A stretch of DNA of 64,000 bases from Ailanthus altissimus (taxonomy: Eukaryota > Streptophyta > Magnoliopsida > Sapindales > Simaroubaceae): positions 682,001-746,000 of the forward strand of contig OX327686.1 of the NCBI GenBank assembly GCA_946807835.1, written 5' to 3'. A program made the position numbers and the translations under genes. The notes beneath the pieces were generated by a model. The model saw only the letters and a list, made by a program, of their open reading frames with translations, did not search any database and was not told where the DNA came from. Below, in pieces: positions 35,734 through 48,114 of this stretch; within the stretch, counting starts at the first letter, position 1, and every line of letters starts with the position of its first letter.

Positions 35734-36879
35734 TATTATATTTATCTTGTTTGGTTTTGGTCATGGTTTGAGCAAGCAAATTAACATGATAATTTTCTAA
35801 GAGAATTAATTTTTAAATTATAAAGTATAGTGAAAGATGATTCTTGCATTGTGGCTTAAGATTTGTGCTGTGTATACTTTGATACGTGCAGATGTTATAT
35901 GCTGATATTTCTAAGATTTTATGTGTTTTTTTTAAAAGTTATTTTGTGTTTTTATATGTGAATATGAATCTTGTTTTGATTTTGATTGAATGAATCAATA
36001 TTTTGACGAAAAAATAGTTTTAAAAAACTAGCTAATTTTACTTAGGCTTTGAATCAGATGTCACTTTGAGAAATGCTGTTTTAAAGTCTCAAGATTCTCT
36101 TATTGTGATTTAAGTTGAATTTAATGCAAATTTTCTTTTTTTTTAAAAAAAAAAAACAAAGGGTGAAGCTATCACAACTTTTTTTTGGGGTGATAATTTA
36201 AGCCATAAATACATAAGATTTAAAATTATATAAGCTTATTGGGAAAGCAGGTGTTAAGATTGGGAGTAAAAAATCCAAAAATCTACACAATTTTATGGTT
36301 CCAATGTATTAAATAGACATAGAAATTAAATGATGGATTGAAATATATATATATATATATATACATGTATATTTTCATAATAATTATAAGCTCATAACTT
36401 AAGAAAAGTTTAGTCAATAACTTATATTGGAATTTGGAGGAGCTAATTATCCTTTTTACTTAAAGAAGGCTTAAATTTGATGGATGAATTATTATAATTG
36501 GATATTTAGTTTAAATTTTTATTATAATTGTGTTTTCATCTTAATAAAATTAAATAGATACTAATTGATTCAAGTCAACAAATAAATTTTTTTCCTTGTA
36601 AATATTTACGTACTTTTAAATACTAATTAATTCTATAATATTATATAAATCGATCAACATTTTAAAATGTGTGAACACGTGTATGAGAGAATGACTTAAT
36701 ATTGAATTCAACTAAATAATTTTTATACATGATTGAGATGATGAAATTCGTATTTATTTTTGGTGTTGTGATGGGAACCATCCTTTAAGTTTGACTATGA
36801 TTTAAAGCCTTGATCTCTAAATGGCTTGTAACTAATTAATAACACATGGCCAATTATATGATATTAATTAAGGCTTTAC
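34389..36879. other. AT-rich intergenic, nothing identified
   Basis: (AT)n tracts at about 34390-34411, 35703-35727 and 36343-36362. No gene supported. Confidence 0.5.
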
Positions 36880-37075
36880 TCTAATACAATAACTTTTCAA
36901 ATGTTATTTTAAAATTATTATTTCGAATGATGTGTTAAATAATTATTGGATAATGAAATTATGAAATAAATAATTTTAAAAATTGCATCATTTCACTGTT
37001 TAATAATTACTTAATATATTAATTTAAAATAAAAAATTTAGTATATATTTAAAAAGTATAGCATTATTCTTCATA
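36880..37075. mobile_element. MITE family 1 copy, first of a trio
   Basis: Left TCTAATACAATAACTTTTCA with ATGTTATTTTAAAATTATTA; right AAAAAGTATAGCATTATTCT. Interior TTTCACTGTTTAATAATTAC is shared with the other copies. Confidence 0.6.
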
Positions 37076-37097
37076 TTACATTTTTTAAATGTTAAAA

Positions 37098-37278
37098 TAT
37101 AATGTTATACTTCTTAAATAGTATCTCAAATTAATGTGTTAAGTAATCATTGTGTGATAAAATAGTACAACTTTCAAAATCACCCGTTACACCATTTCAC
37201 TATCTAATAGTTGTTTAATACATCATTTAGGATAAAAAAAAAATTAGAATAACATTTGAGAAGTGTAGCATCATTCTA
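37098..37278. mobile_element. MITE family 1 copy, second of a trio
   Basis: Left TATAATGTTATACTTCTTAA; right GAGAAGTGTAGCATCATTCT. Interior AACTTTCAAAATCACCCGTT and TTTCACTATCTAATAG match the other copies. Confidence 0.6.
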
Positions 37279-37280
37279 AA

Positions 37281-37437
37281 TATTATCCTAATTTTTTTTA
37301 TTTGAAATGATGTGTCAAGCAAATAAGGTGGTAAAATAATAATTTTAAAAATTTTATTATTTTATTATTTAATAATTACTTAACATGTTAATTTATAATA
37401 AAAATTTTAAAATAACATTTAAAATATATAACATTAA
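37281..37437. mobile_element. MITE family 1 copy, third of a trio, left end truncated
   Basis: Starts within the left arm at TATTATCCTAATTTTTTTTA; right AAAATATATAACATTAAT. It follows the second copy almost without spacer. Confidence 0.5.
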
Positions 37438-37952
37438 TCCACACAATATGGGAAATGACCTAATTAACATTCATGACAAAAACCAAACTCGATCAAAACA
37501 ATAACAACAACAACAATAATAATAAAATTAAAAGAAAACGTGGCCTAGAGACAGTATATAGTGGAAGAAACAAAGCATGTCATTGCATGCAAAGCTCGAG
37601 ATGAAAATTAAGAACATTCGGAGTATGTTTCATAGCAATAATCACATCTCAATCTCATCTCCTCTTTAGTTTGTTCTAATTTGTGGTGTATTTTTAGAAA
37701 TTTCTATTATTTCTTGTACATGATCTTAGACTTAGTAGATACAACAATATTTTATTGTCAATTATTTATAAATTTACACTTTGTTAAATAAAAACAACTA
37801 TATTAAAGATTTTTATTTAATTAATAAATTAAGATAAAAGTAGAGACAAAAATAATAATTCCTTAAGCTTAAAATTATATTTATTTATTTATAATATTTG
37901 ATCCAATTTAAAAATAAAAAATTAATTAAATATTAGGTTTTATTATCTTAAT

Positions 37953-38317
37953 TAGGGGTGGACAAACTTAGTTTGGTTTAATTTTCGGTGTGAACCAAAA
38001 ATCGAACCAATACGTCAATTTTCGAAAATTAAAATTAAAAAATAGTGAACCGAACTGAACCGGTTCAGTTCAGTTTTTTATTTTTCGATTCTCTTTTTCA
38101 ATTTGACTTAATTTAAGTTTATTTTTATTTCGTTTCTATTTGATTTTTCGGTTCGATTTTCAATTCAGAAGGCTAAACTAAGAATTGAACCGAACTGAAT
38201 TTTTAATTTTTAAACTAAAAAATTGAGAATAGAACAGGCCAAGAAAAAAATCAAACTAAATTGATCGGTTTAATTTTTTAAGTTCAATTCTATTCATTGA
38301 TTTTTTACCCACCCCTA
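37953..38317. mobile_element. Non-autonomous hAT-type element, 365 bp, perfect 8-bp target duplication
   Basis: Left end TAGGGGTGG, right end CCACCCCTA, so a perfect 9-bp inverted terminus apart from adjoining changes. It is flanked on both sides by ATCTTAAT (37945-37952 and 38318-38325). The interior is rich in AACCGAAC/GGTTCGG words. No ORF. Confidence 0.85.
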
Positions 38318-38719
38318 ATCTTAATCACAGGTTATCAACATAAGATTATAAGTTGTATTTTTATTTTATTTTTCTTATCGTTTGTATTTTATTTTGTTAA
38401 AAAAAAGATATTTTTAATTAGACTTTTCTTATTTAAGTTTGATGAGAATAAATAATCTCACCCACTAAACCGTTAAGGCCTAAGTTGCTTTTCAATCAAA
38501 AATTTATTAAGACCTACGCGAAATATAATTTTGGTGACACTACTCAAGTACTAAAAAAAAAAAAAAATCATAGCCTATAATTCTCTTATCAAAATTTAAG
38601 TGTTTAGTTATTAATTTTATTTTTCTAAAAATACATCCTTATTTTCTAATTTCAAAAAATTTGCTATTATCTCATCATCCAATGCTTGAAATTCTAAAGT
38701 TATTTGAATCCCAAATCCG

Positions 38720-39060
38720 AAACAGAAACGGAATGTTTTTCAATTTCTTCTAAAACGAACTCTCCGAAATTTACATAAATAATTTTTTTTTAAATGAAAT
38801 ATGAAAAGATAATAAATTAGAATTACGGTCGCTAGAGAAAGAGAGAGAGAGTAAGCACTAAACCCTATTCGCACTCTTATTCGCTTGCTTTTGTTGACAC
38901 GTTGTGACGTTCTAACACGTGTCATGTGATTTGGATTGGTAATTATGTTGTTTGTCGCATGTGAAATTATTCGAACCATACGGAGACTGGCCGACCGTAT
39001 GAGAACTGTGAGCGATCTTTTAGAGATTGCGATCACGCGATGATTGGTGCGTGGACGGCA
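38720..39060. other. Less AT-rich unassigned island
   Basis: Contains (AG)n at about 38837-38850, GACACGTTGTGACGTTC and ACACGTGTCATGTG (G-box core), then CpG-rich sequence with GGCCGACC and GATCACGCGATG. A 98-codon minus-strand ORF covers 38740-39036 but has no recognisable domain and is Arg/Ile/Ser-biased. It could be a promoter remnant, a gene fossil or part of a transposon. Confidence 0.3.
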
Positions 39061-39540
39061 CTCGAATTAACTTTCTTATTAGATAAAATTTAGATCTCGT
39101 TCAAAACACATGTTTTAATAAAGTAGTAACCACAACTCCCGATTAACGTGGAGGTCCATTAAATATGGGAGGGAAAAAATAACTGGACCTCCTAATGTAT
39201 ATATTTTTTTATATAAATATTTTATTATAAAATGTACATATTAAAAATTTATAATTATTAATAATTGTATTATAACTGTCAAATGAATTACAAAAAAAAT
39301 AAAAAAACTCTTTACCTCATCTCAAAATTTGAATTCTAATAAAAATTATAAAGTGCACAAATTTTATTGCTAAAACAATGCAATTAGGTGCCTGCACCTG
39401 CTAATTTTTATTAGAGGAATACCTAAATTTTATGATTTGAAAAATGCTCAACAAGACCACCCTGTTAATAAATTCTATTCACTTGGGCAGTTATAGATTC
39501 AGAATTTGTTAAGTTATTGTTATACGTTGGTGATTTCAAC

Positions 39541-39854
39541 TAGGACTAACTAATCGGTTTCACAAAAATTGAACCGATTGGTTCATGTCAACCGAACCGG
39601 ATTCAATGAAACCGGTTTGAATCCAATTCAGTTATCTATATCTATTTTTTTAATAATAAAATTTATTTTTTTTAATATTTTTTTATAGTCAAAATGCTAA
39701 TTTTTAGTTCGAGTTGAACTGAATCAAAAATCAAATAAAATCAATCGGTTTAGATAAATCTAAACTGATCGCTTTATAAAACTAATAATCGAACCAAAAT
39801 TTTTAATTCAACTTGGTCAATTAACTTGTTCACCCGAACCAATGCCAAGTTCTA
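39541..39854. mobile_element. Probable hAT-type element, degraded
   Basis: Starts TAGGACTAAC and ends AAGTTCTA, with clustered CCGAACCGG, ACCGATTGG and CGGTTT words as in the elements at 37953 and 56551. Flanking 8-mers (ATTTCAAC, ATGCCTGT) do not match, so the ends may be worn or recombined. Confidence 0.45.
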
Positions 39855-40229
39855 ATGCCTGTAAACAACGTGACTATTAATTGAGCATTGTTAGAAAATA
39901 TAAATAAGTCATTCAAATAAACAAAATTCATTATCAAAGGAGATCTCGTTAGGCCTTAAAATTATGGGAGTTTTAATGTCTTTTAACTCTTTTTTTTTTT
40001 TCAAGGTTTAGCTATTTAAGAAAAAATTTCAAAAATAATCCTGTGATTTTACAGATATTCTTTATTAGTCACATTTTAATTTCTTATTCTTTAATAGTCA
40101 AATAAACTATAAATGGACATATTTTCAATTGTATGCATAATATAATATTAAATAAAATAAATGAACTCTAAATCTGATAAATTCAAACTTGATTAAGCTA
40201 ATTCATAGCTAAGAAAATATTCAGAACAA

Positions 40230-40830
40230 CTATTGCAATTCGCGATTATTAGTCAAGATAGTCAACAAATTGTTGACCATTTTGGCGAAGAAATATGTTG
40301 GCCAAGATGGCCAATTCACCGAGAAGGTCAATAATCATGGCCAACAATTGCGAACTCGCGATAATTGTTCGCAATGCAATTTACTCCAATTTTTCATTTT
40401 TCTTTCGCATCACTTCATTTTTCTCTAATTCAACATTTTTTCTTTCAAACTTTGTCATTATTCAAATTTATGTTCTTAGAAATGAAATAGTTCAAAAAAG
40501 TTTGAATTTGTTAGATTCACGTTCATACAACGAATGCTCTTTTTTTCTTAATTCGTTCTCTTTTGAGAAGCTGTGATCGAGAAAGTCCCATCCAAAGAGC
40601 TTAGCCAAAAGTGGACTAGGCCATATGCCTTAATCCAAGTCTTTTTGGCCTCCTTCAAAAGGAAATGCGGATAGGGTTCAACAGAGGGTTTGAGAATAAG
40701 GTAGGGTAAGCATGATCTATGGAGCGCTGAAAGTTCAAAGTTTGTCTCCCGTAGTTCTGGATCACCAATAAAGCACATGGACATAGTTACACTCAGGTTT
40801 CACCAACTTCGCATCAGGTTCACTTTAATA
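40230..40830. other. Unassigned island with CGCGA repeats and a mixed-composition block
   Basis: 40235-40380 contains inverted TCGCGATTATT/CGCGATAATT words and repeated TTGTTGACC/TTGGCC. 40575-40830 is markedly less AT-rich and has a 78-codon minus ORF (40548-40784) of protein-like composition (e.g. LHRSCLPYLILKPSVEPYPH). I do not recognise it. It could be a gene or organelle fragment. Confidence 0.3.
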
Positions 40831-42060
40831 AAATCTTGTTAAAGCAAACCAACGATTGGTTGAACCTTTTTTATTTAACATTATATTACGCATACGAAAG
40901 TAAATATGTATGTTTATAGTTTATTTGACTAATAAAGAATAGGTAAATAAAACGTGACTAATAAAAAAATATTTTTAAAATTGTAAGGTTATTTTTATTT
41001 ATTTTTTCTTTTTTTCTCTTTTTACTATTTATCATTTTTTTGTAGCCTAATCTAATATTTAGGCTTATAAAAGGAGATTCTCATCTCTCACAAAGGTCAA
41101 AATTGTACTCTTCAACAAAGAAAAAAATCTACTTCCTATGCACAGAGAGACTCTCGATCAATCTCACCATTGATCTATCGCCAGCTAACCTATAAAAGGA
41201 GACTTTCAAAACTCTTACAAATAAAGAAAAACTATACTCTAGCGTGTGTATATATAAAGAGACTAGAACCCCCACTTTTAAGTGAAAAAGAGTGCACTTT
41301 AAAAAAAGGTCCTCTTTAAAATTAGATATTATTTTTTACTCTTCAATTTAAAAAAATTCAATAACTTTTACAATTTTTCTTACTTTAGATGTAAATTTTC
41401 TTAGGATTACGAAGTAATGTATGTGATGTACTTAAGTGTTTGTCTCAACGCTAAATTTTGTGTACTTTTTTTTTTTTTTTGCTCATATTAGCGGGGTTGA
41501 ACTTTGACAAAATGTAATTGTTCATTTTTTTTATAAGAGTTTTATAATTTGAATAGATATGCACGAAAGATATAAAATAATATTTTTAATAATTTTAATA
41601 ATATAATTTGATGAAATATTTAATAATATAATTAATATTATAACTTAATATAGTATTAATAACAATGTCTATTTTTTTTAAAAAGTAATGGATGTGATAT
41701 AGTGATATGCGTTAACTTTATGAACAGATCTTCTTACATGATGTAGGGAAAGAATATCTTTAATGGATAGGTATAATGTAACTCCAAATAATAGTGTTAC
41801 TCATCCTTAAATGAACAACATTAACCAATAAGTTCTTTTTATTTTTAATTAATTCGTTTATTTTAATACTTTTTTCTTATATTTAGTTTATGACACATTA
41901 ATATTAAGTTAATTAAAATTTTTAAAATTTTACTTTAAAAAATTGACACATCTAAATTAGATTTGAATCCAATTAAATCAAGCTCATTAATTATAATTTA
42001 TTTTTTAAAACATAAAAAAAGATTAACATATAAAGTTATATAAAAAGTATCTTATATATT
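40831..42060. other. AT-rich intergenic, nothing identified
   Basis: No supported gene. Confidence 0.45.
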
Positions 42061-42572
42061 ATTAATTTATCGCTGAACTTAAAAAAATAAATTAACAAGT
42101 AAAAATTTAATATTATTATTAAAGATAAATCTTAATAATTTCTCTCACGTAAAATATGAATTTAACGTGAATTTAAGTTTGACAAAGTTAATTCCCACAT
42201 ATCAAAACAAAGCAATCAAGAAATGAAAATAAAAAACTATTTCACATGTATTCGGGTTTAATAAAGTGGATTACTTAGAGACTAAAATAAAAAATTAATT
42301 AAAAATAAAAACGTTGACAATGACCTCATATGAATTAGAGATATAAAAAAGTTGATCCCTCGGAAATAGATAGATCAAAACAAAAAATAAGAAAATAAAG
42401 ACATGAAACAAAAAAATTAAGAAAAAATTGAAAACAAAAACACAAACATTATTTTAACTCTGATATTATATTAAAAAAAATAAAAATAAAAATTTAATAT
42501 TATATTAATTTATCACTCAACTTAATTAACTTAATTAAAAATTTATCTTTAATGCTCGAATTTTATTTATAA
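42061..42572 (-). mobile_element. TRIM-like miniature LTR element (candidate), second copy
   Basis: Same plan as 17868-18160: ATTAATTTATCGCTGAACTT from 42061 and ATTAATTTATCACTCAACTT from about 42503. CTCACGTAAAATATGAATTT follows the first repeat, and AACTCTGATATTATA (42458-42472, reverse complement of a primer-binding site) precedes the second. A 30-bp A-rich insertion separates it from the repeat. Decayed and non-coding. Confidence 0.4.
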
Positions 42573-42724
42573 AAAAAATTAATATTTTAATATAAATATA
42601 ATTTAAAATTTTAAAAATGATTTAAAAATTATCCCAATTTTGTTTATAATAAAAACATATTTCACGCGCTCTACTGAAAATGATCCCTACCCTATGACCA
42701 AAAATATTCTTTAAAACCCCACAT

Positions 42725-42730
42725 TATAAA
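42725..42730 (+). promoter_or_regulatory. TATA box, bHLH gene
   Basis: TATAAA about 220 bp upstream of ATG 42947, giving a plausible leader of about 190 nt. A second TATAAAA near 42897 is too close to the start codon. Confidence 0.45.
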
Positions 42731-42946
42731 CACTCGACTACACACACTCAATACAAACAAACAAATCCTGTGTCTCCATGTTCCTCACTTTTCTCTCCAT
42801 TTCTCATTGTTCTGTTTATTTAACATTAATACCAAATCCGCCATTAAAGCCCTAAGAAAATTTTTATCAACTTCAATAATGCTTCAATTCATCACTTTAT
42901 AAAACTCCGTGTTTGTTTTCTCTTTCTCTCTTTTTTATAACAACAG

Positions 42947-45641
42947 ATGCAGCAACAGCAGCAGCCTTGCGGCAGCGGAGAAATGCAAGGCCTCAACTCG
43001 CTTTTAAACAGCAGCAGCAACAACAACAACAACAATAACAACAGCAACGGCGGCCATGACCAGCAGCAGATCCATCACCAAAACGCACAGTTTGATCCCA
43101 CTTCGCAGGACGACTTTTTGGAGCAAATGCTCTCCTCTTTGCCCTCTTGTTCGTGGACCGACCTGAAGTCTCCGTCCCCGTGGGTCGACCTCAACCCTAG
43201 TAGCGCTACGAAGCAAATCAGCGGCAGTGGCGGGAGAGACTTGTCCGACGAAACGGCGCCGTGCGGTCACCAGGACAATGTCGGGTTTCACCAGTTCGAT
43301 GATCAGTCGATGATTTTGGCTTCCAAGATGAGACAGCACCAGATCAGTGGCGGTGGGAATTCTCCGGCTGTCACTGCAGCGAAGTTGATGTTGCAGCAGC
43401 AGCAGCAACAGCTGATGATGGCTGCTAGAGGTGGCATGGGCTTGCCTTTATCGCTTGGAAACGGTGGTGAAAACGACATCGTCGATGGCTCATCGTTTAA
43501 GCCTCAGGTTTTTTTTTTTCTTCCTCTTCTTTAAATATATAACTTTTTTTTATTTTATATAATCTAATTATATGATTGATTACATATAAATTTTGTTTCA
43601 TTTAAACAGGGAGATGGCTCAGTGCAAGCTCTTTACAACGGCTTTGCTGGATCTTTGCATGGAAATGGTCAAAACTCAAACCAGCTTCAACATTTTCACC
43701 ATGCTCAGGTAGTCGTTTCAAGGCTGTCGTGACCGGAGTTCGAATTCTAAACTGTTTCTCCTATTAAAAAATATTTAACGTTTTAAATTTAGACACAGTT
43801 TTTATCAATTAAACAAAACGATTAACGATTATTTTCCTACTAATTTGCAGGGAGGAGCTATGCAGGCGCAGAGTTATGGTGCGCCGGGGCCGATGATGAA
43901 CCAGGCTCAGGCTCCGGCTCAGCCGCAGGCAAGTGGGTCAACCGGCGGCGGTGGTGGAAGTGCACCGGCTCAGCCTAAACAAAGGGTTAGGGCAAGGAGA
44001 GGTCAAGCCACAGACCCTCACAGCATAGCCGAAAGAGTAAAATTTTCTAGCTTTTTTTTGGGGGGTTAATTTAGTTAATTAATTACTCATTTTGGATTAA
44101 TGAGAATTAATTAAAAAATTTTTTTCTTAAATTTAATGAAGTTACGCAGGGAGAGAATTGCAGAGAGAATGAAAGCTCTTCAAGAACTTGTACCTAATGG
44201 CAACAAGGTAAAGCAAGCACTAAACCATTATTTTTAAAAGTTAAATTATTAATTAATTTATCATTATGAACTAATTAAGCAAAAAAAACATTAAAATATT
44301 AATTAACTTCAAAAACAAATTTCAATTAGTGCAGTGATTAAATGGTAAATTAATTAGTTAAATAATTGCGTTTGATTTATTATGAAATTTGACAGACAGA
44401 TAAAGCTTCAATGCTAGATGAGATCATTGACTATGTCAAATTCCTCCAGCTCCAAGTGAAGGTTCTTTTCTCTTCTCCTTTTCTTTCTTTCTTTTAAAAA
44501 AAATAAATTAATTTCTGGGTTTTAGTTTTAGCTATCTTTTTTATTCTGGGACAGAATTTTTTTAATTTTTTTTAAATTTAAGTACAAAGAACTGAGAGGA
44601 TTCCATGGTTGACATTGTTTTCGAGACATGATTAATTAATTTAATGAATAATCCAGTTGTTTGTTAATTTGTATCAACTTTTTGCTTATTATTATTATTA
44701 ATTTTTTTTTCTTTTCTGTTTCTGAAATTCCTTTGCTTTTTTTTTTTTAATTTCTCTTTTTGATGGGTACTGGTACAGGTCCTGAGCATGAGTAGATTGG
44801 GCGGTGCTGCTGCTGTTGCTCCCCTGGTTGCTGATATATCCTCTGAGGTAACAAAATTACAATTCTCGCACATATAATTAGAACAATCCCATTTATTTTA
44901 TCAATTAAACCTCTTTTTATTACTATTATAAATTATTAATATATAATTTGAAACAAATTATTAATATATAATTAATTTAAAATCGTCGAAAAAACAAAAC
45001 CAAGCACACCCACTCTCTCTCTCTCTATCTCTAGCGTAATCACTCGATGACTCACCCACCAAAAAGAAAGACAAAAGCACCGATCAATACGCATTCTCCA
45101 TCACCACAAAACGACAAGCCAAAAGCAGCACGCGTGCTGTTAACTTTCTCAGATTCCCCCACCCTCTCTCTCTTTGTCACCTTTGTGTAAAAATGACATT
45201 TGCCTTTTTTTTTTTTAAAAAAAATTATTTTTTATATGATAGGGAGGAGGAGATTGTATTCAAGCAAACGGACGGAACCCTAACGGGAATCAGACGGCGT
45301 CAGCGAACGACAGCTTAACGGTGACGGAGCACCAGGTGGCGAAGCTGATGGAAGAGGACATGGGATCGGCCATGCAGTATTTGCAAGGCAAAGGGCTTTG
45401 CCTGATGCCCATCTCCCTCGCAACCGCTATATCGACAGCCACGTGTCACACCAGGAATCCCATGATTAACAACAATCACAACAGTCACGGCAACGCCCAC
45501 AATCCGTTACTCCAAGCGAACGGCGAGGTGGGCCCAACCTCCCCCAGCATGTCAGTGTTGACCGTCCAGTCAGCTACCATGGGTACTAACGGCGTCACTG
45601 ACGTCTCGGTTAAAGATCCTGCCTCCGTTTCCAAGCCGTGA
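42947..45641 (+). CDS. bHLH transcription factor, LRL (bHLH66/69/82) type
   Basis: Seven exons: 42947-43507, 43610-43708, 43851-44036, 44142-44207, 44396-44461, 44779-44847, 45243-45641. All introns are GT-AG and phase 0; the product is 481 residues. A Gln run (2-6) and Asn run (about 24-33) are followed by the conserved [16 protein letters not shown] segment. The basic region is at about 265-290, with His277, Glu281 and Arg285 giving the H-E-R pattern of G-box binders. Intron 3 splits it between AER and LRRER. The helix-loop-helix spans 283-326. The C-terminal part has the conserved [25 protein letters not shown] stretch (from about residue 384). LRL proteins are nuclear regulators of root-hair development in Arabidopsis and Lotus; UNE12/bHLH7 are the nearest alternative, less likely from the N-terminus. 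Intron 6 has a less AT-rich block near 45000-45190. Confidence 0.92.
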
Positions 45642-48114
45642 TAACAGCGCTGACTGACTCCTCTATTATTATTAGTAGTATTCTGGGGCCCTCGTCCTGA
45701 GTCTACGAAAATAAGGCGATCTTTTTTTAATATGTTATGTTAGTAGCCTCCACGACGTCGTATTTGCGTAGACTTTGAGACTAAAGCTAAGTAGCTAACA
45801 ACAAAAGAGAAGAACAAAGGACCAAATCCCAAGAACAAAAGAAACTTTTATTTTATTTTTGTGGGTTAGTTTTGTTATTAATTTTTAATTTCTCATATGG
45901 AGTCTCTGTCTCTTGCTTTCATTTTATTTTCTTTATTTATTTTTAAATATTCTCCAGTCATGATGTTACTATTAAAATAATTTGATATTGAATGAGCTTT
46001 TTAATAATTACAATATAATTATGGATCAAATGGGTGTTTGATTACTTTGTTAAAGAATCATGTGGAGTGGATTAGATAGAGTTCAAGTCAACGGCATCGT
46101 TTTGTCCTTTTTTAAAAAAAAAAAATTAGAATTTGAGATTTTGTTTTAAGAAAAAGATAACTGGTTATAGAATCTGTCTCCACTTTATTTCACAAATGCA
46201 ATTATGCAAATTAGTTAAATGTTTTCGATTGTGAAAGGGAAATTGCTATTTTTGATCAAAGAAAAAGAAAATTTGCTTTAGGTAAGAGATGACATGTAAT
46301 ATGAAGCCAACAAAGTAGTCTAAAGAATTGACCAAACTTATTGAAAAATGTTATTGTCAAAATTTTCATTTGATAATGCTATGAGCATTTTGAATTTTTG
46401 TCTTCTTTGTGGGGGGGTCACCAACACCAAACTCTTATCATCATCAGTCTCATTATTTCAATTTAATTATATAATATCATTTTATTTTAGTTTAATATAA
46501 CTCAATTATAGATGGGAAATTGTACTTGTATTAACAATCGATAAAAAATTGACAGTACATCACTCTAATAAAAAAAATTTGAGTTTAAATCTCCTTCTAT
46601 CGTATTCCCATATAGAAAAAAGGGTTAATAATCTTTAGCATCATCTTTATCTTAAACACTACTTCGACCACACAAAGAAAAGTGAATAATCCATGGCATC
46701 TTCTTCATCTTAAATACTACTTTGACCACACACTCCAAGCCATCATCATCTTAATGCCCATGAAAAATTTCATGTCCACATTTACCGACTACAAAATTCT
46801 TATATGTATTCCAATCCCATCTAGAACAATAATTTAAAAGACATTATATTATAAAATTAAGACCATATATTATATTATATTATAATAGAAAAGATTGGAC
46901 TTAGGAGAGACGTTTTGGTGAGTATTCCAAGCGTGACATGGTGCATTTTTGTTGTCGGACGCAAAGGGAAAAAGCATATAATAAAAAATTTGTAATTACA
47001 AAAGCTTAATCAATAATTAATCCTTCTAATCAAGTACATTTGATGATGTTGTTAGGTCATATAACATATTATGAATTTGATCTCATCTTCATTGGGGGAG
47101 CTTTGACCTTGAAGATGAGAAGACTAATAACATAAGTGGGTGGCGACTAAGCACAATGGCCTAAGTATTGTAATTTGTTTTGGCAAAAGGAATGAAGAAA
47201 AAAATCATATATTATGTTGCTGAAAGAGACAGTAGATGAACATGATCAAATTTTAATGTAACATAACAAGTGTTAGATGATTTGATTTTCCGATTGGTAA
47301 AGTCTCTAAAGTTGGTATAAGAGGTTTGGAGTTTGAATTCTATTTTTTTTCTTTTTTTAAATTGAGTTATAAAAACTAGTTAGTTCAATTGGTAAAAGAG
47401 GTTTTGAATGCGAATCTCGTTTAGCCTTAACTAGATTAAGAAAAGAAAAATGTTTAATTTAGTCTTAAAATTTAGTTGAACTACTTAGGGAATATTTATA
47501 TTTTTTTAAAAATATCTTAATTTTGTCCTTTATCATTAAAAAAATAATGTTTAAAATGCAATTTTTAGAAAAGTAAAATAAATTTGATCAAATATAAAAT
47601 TATTTAACACGACGAGATATCAATTTACTTTGCTACCGTCAAAGAGTACACTTCAAATGTCATTTTTTCAACAGTAAGAAATAACCGAGACATTTAAGAA
47701 ATGTAGGGATTAATTGAGTAATTCGACAAAACTTTAAGAATTAAATTGATAATTTTTTTAGTAAAAAGAAAGAAAGTAGAGAAGAAAAAGAAAAACCCAA
47801 AAAGTGAAAAATGTAACAGAGGCGAAAATGAAGTTTAAGAGAGACCTTGTATGCAAATGGAGAGAGGAGAGTTCTTCAACTATCGCTATAGAATCAAGTA
47901 GGTGCAGTGTTAACTTCAACCAAATGTAGAACAATCTTTGAAAACGTTAACAAAAAGGACAAAAATAATGAATAACCAGCTGGAGGAATCCAGCAAAATT
48001 CTGATAATTTGATTTGTATACAAAAAAAAAAGAAAGAAAGTAGGTAGAAAGAAGATTAAGGCAAACAGGTGTAATCTTATAGTATCTTCAAACTGATGCA
48101 AACACACAGCACAA
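45642..48114. other. 3' flank of bHLH gene and intergenic DNA
   Basis: The 3' UTR probably occupies the first 300 bp. Between 47270 and 47450 are two segments resembling tRNA A and B boxes (GATTGGTAAAG, TTTGAATTC; TTCAATTGGTA, GCGAATCTCG), perhaps worn SINE sequence. No gene supported. Confidence 0.4.

Noticed and set aside
42947..43060. CAG/AAC trinucleotide repeats as a satellite
   Set aside because: They encode Gln and Asn runs inside exon 1 of the bHLH gene, which is common in plant transcription factors.
43004..43408. 134-codon minus-strand ORF over bHLH exon 1
   Set aside because: It is the antisense shadow of CAG/AAC-rich exon 1, giving a Leu/Val-rich translation without any domain.
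47270..47450. tRNA gene or SINE
   Set aside because: A- and B-box-like words are present, but no cloverleaf can be built and no SINE tail or target duplication was found.
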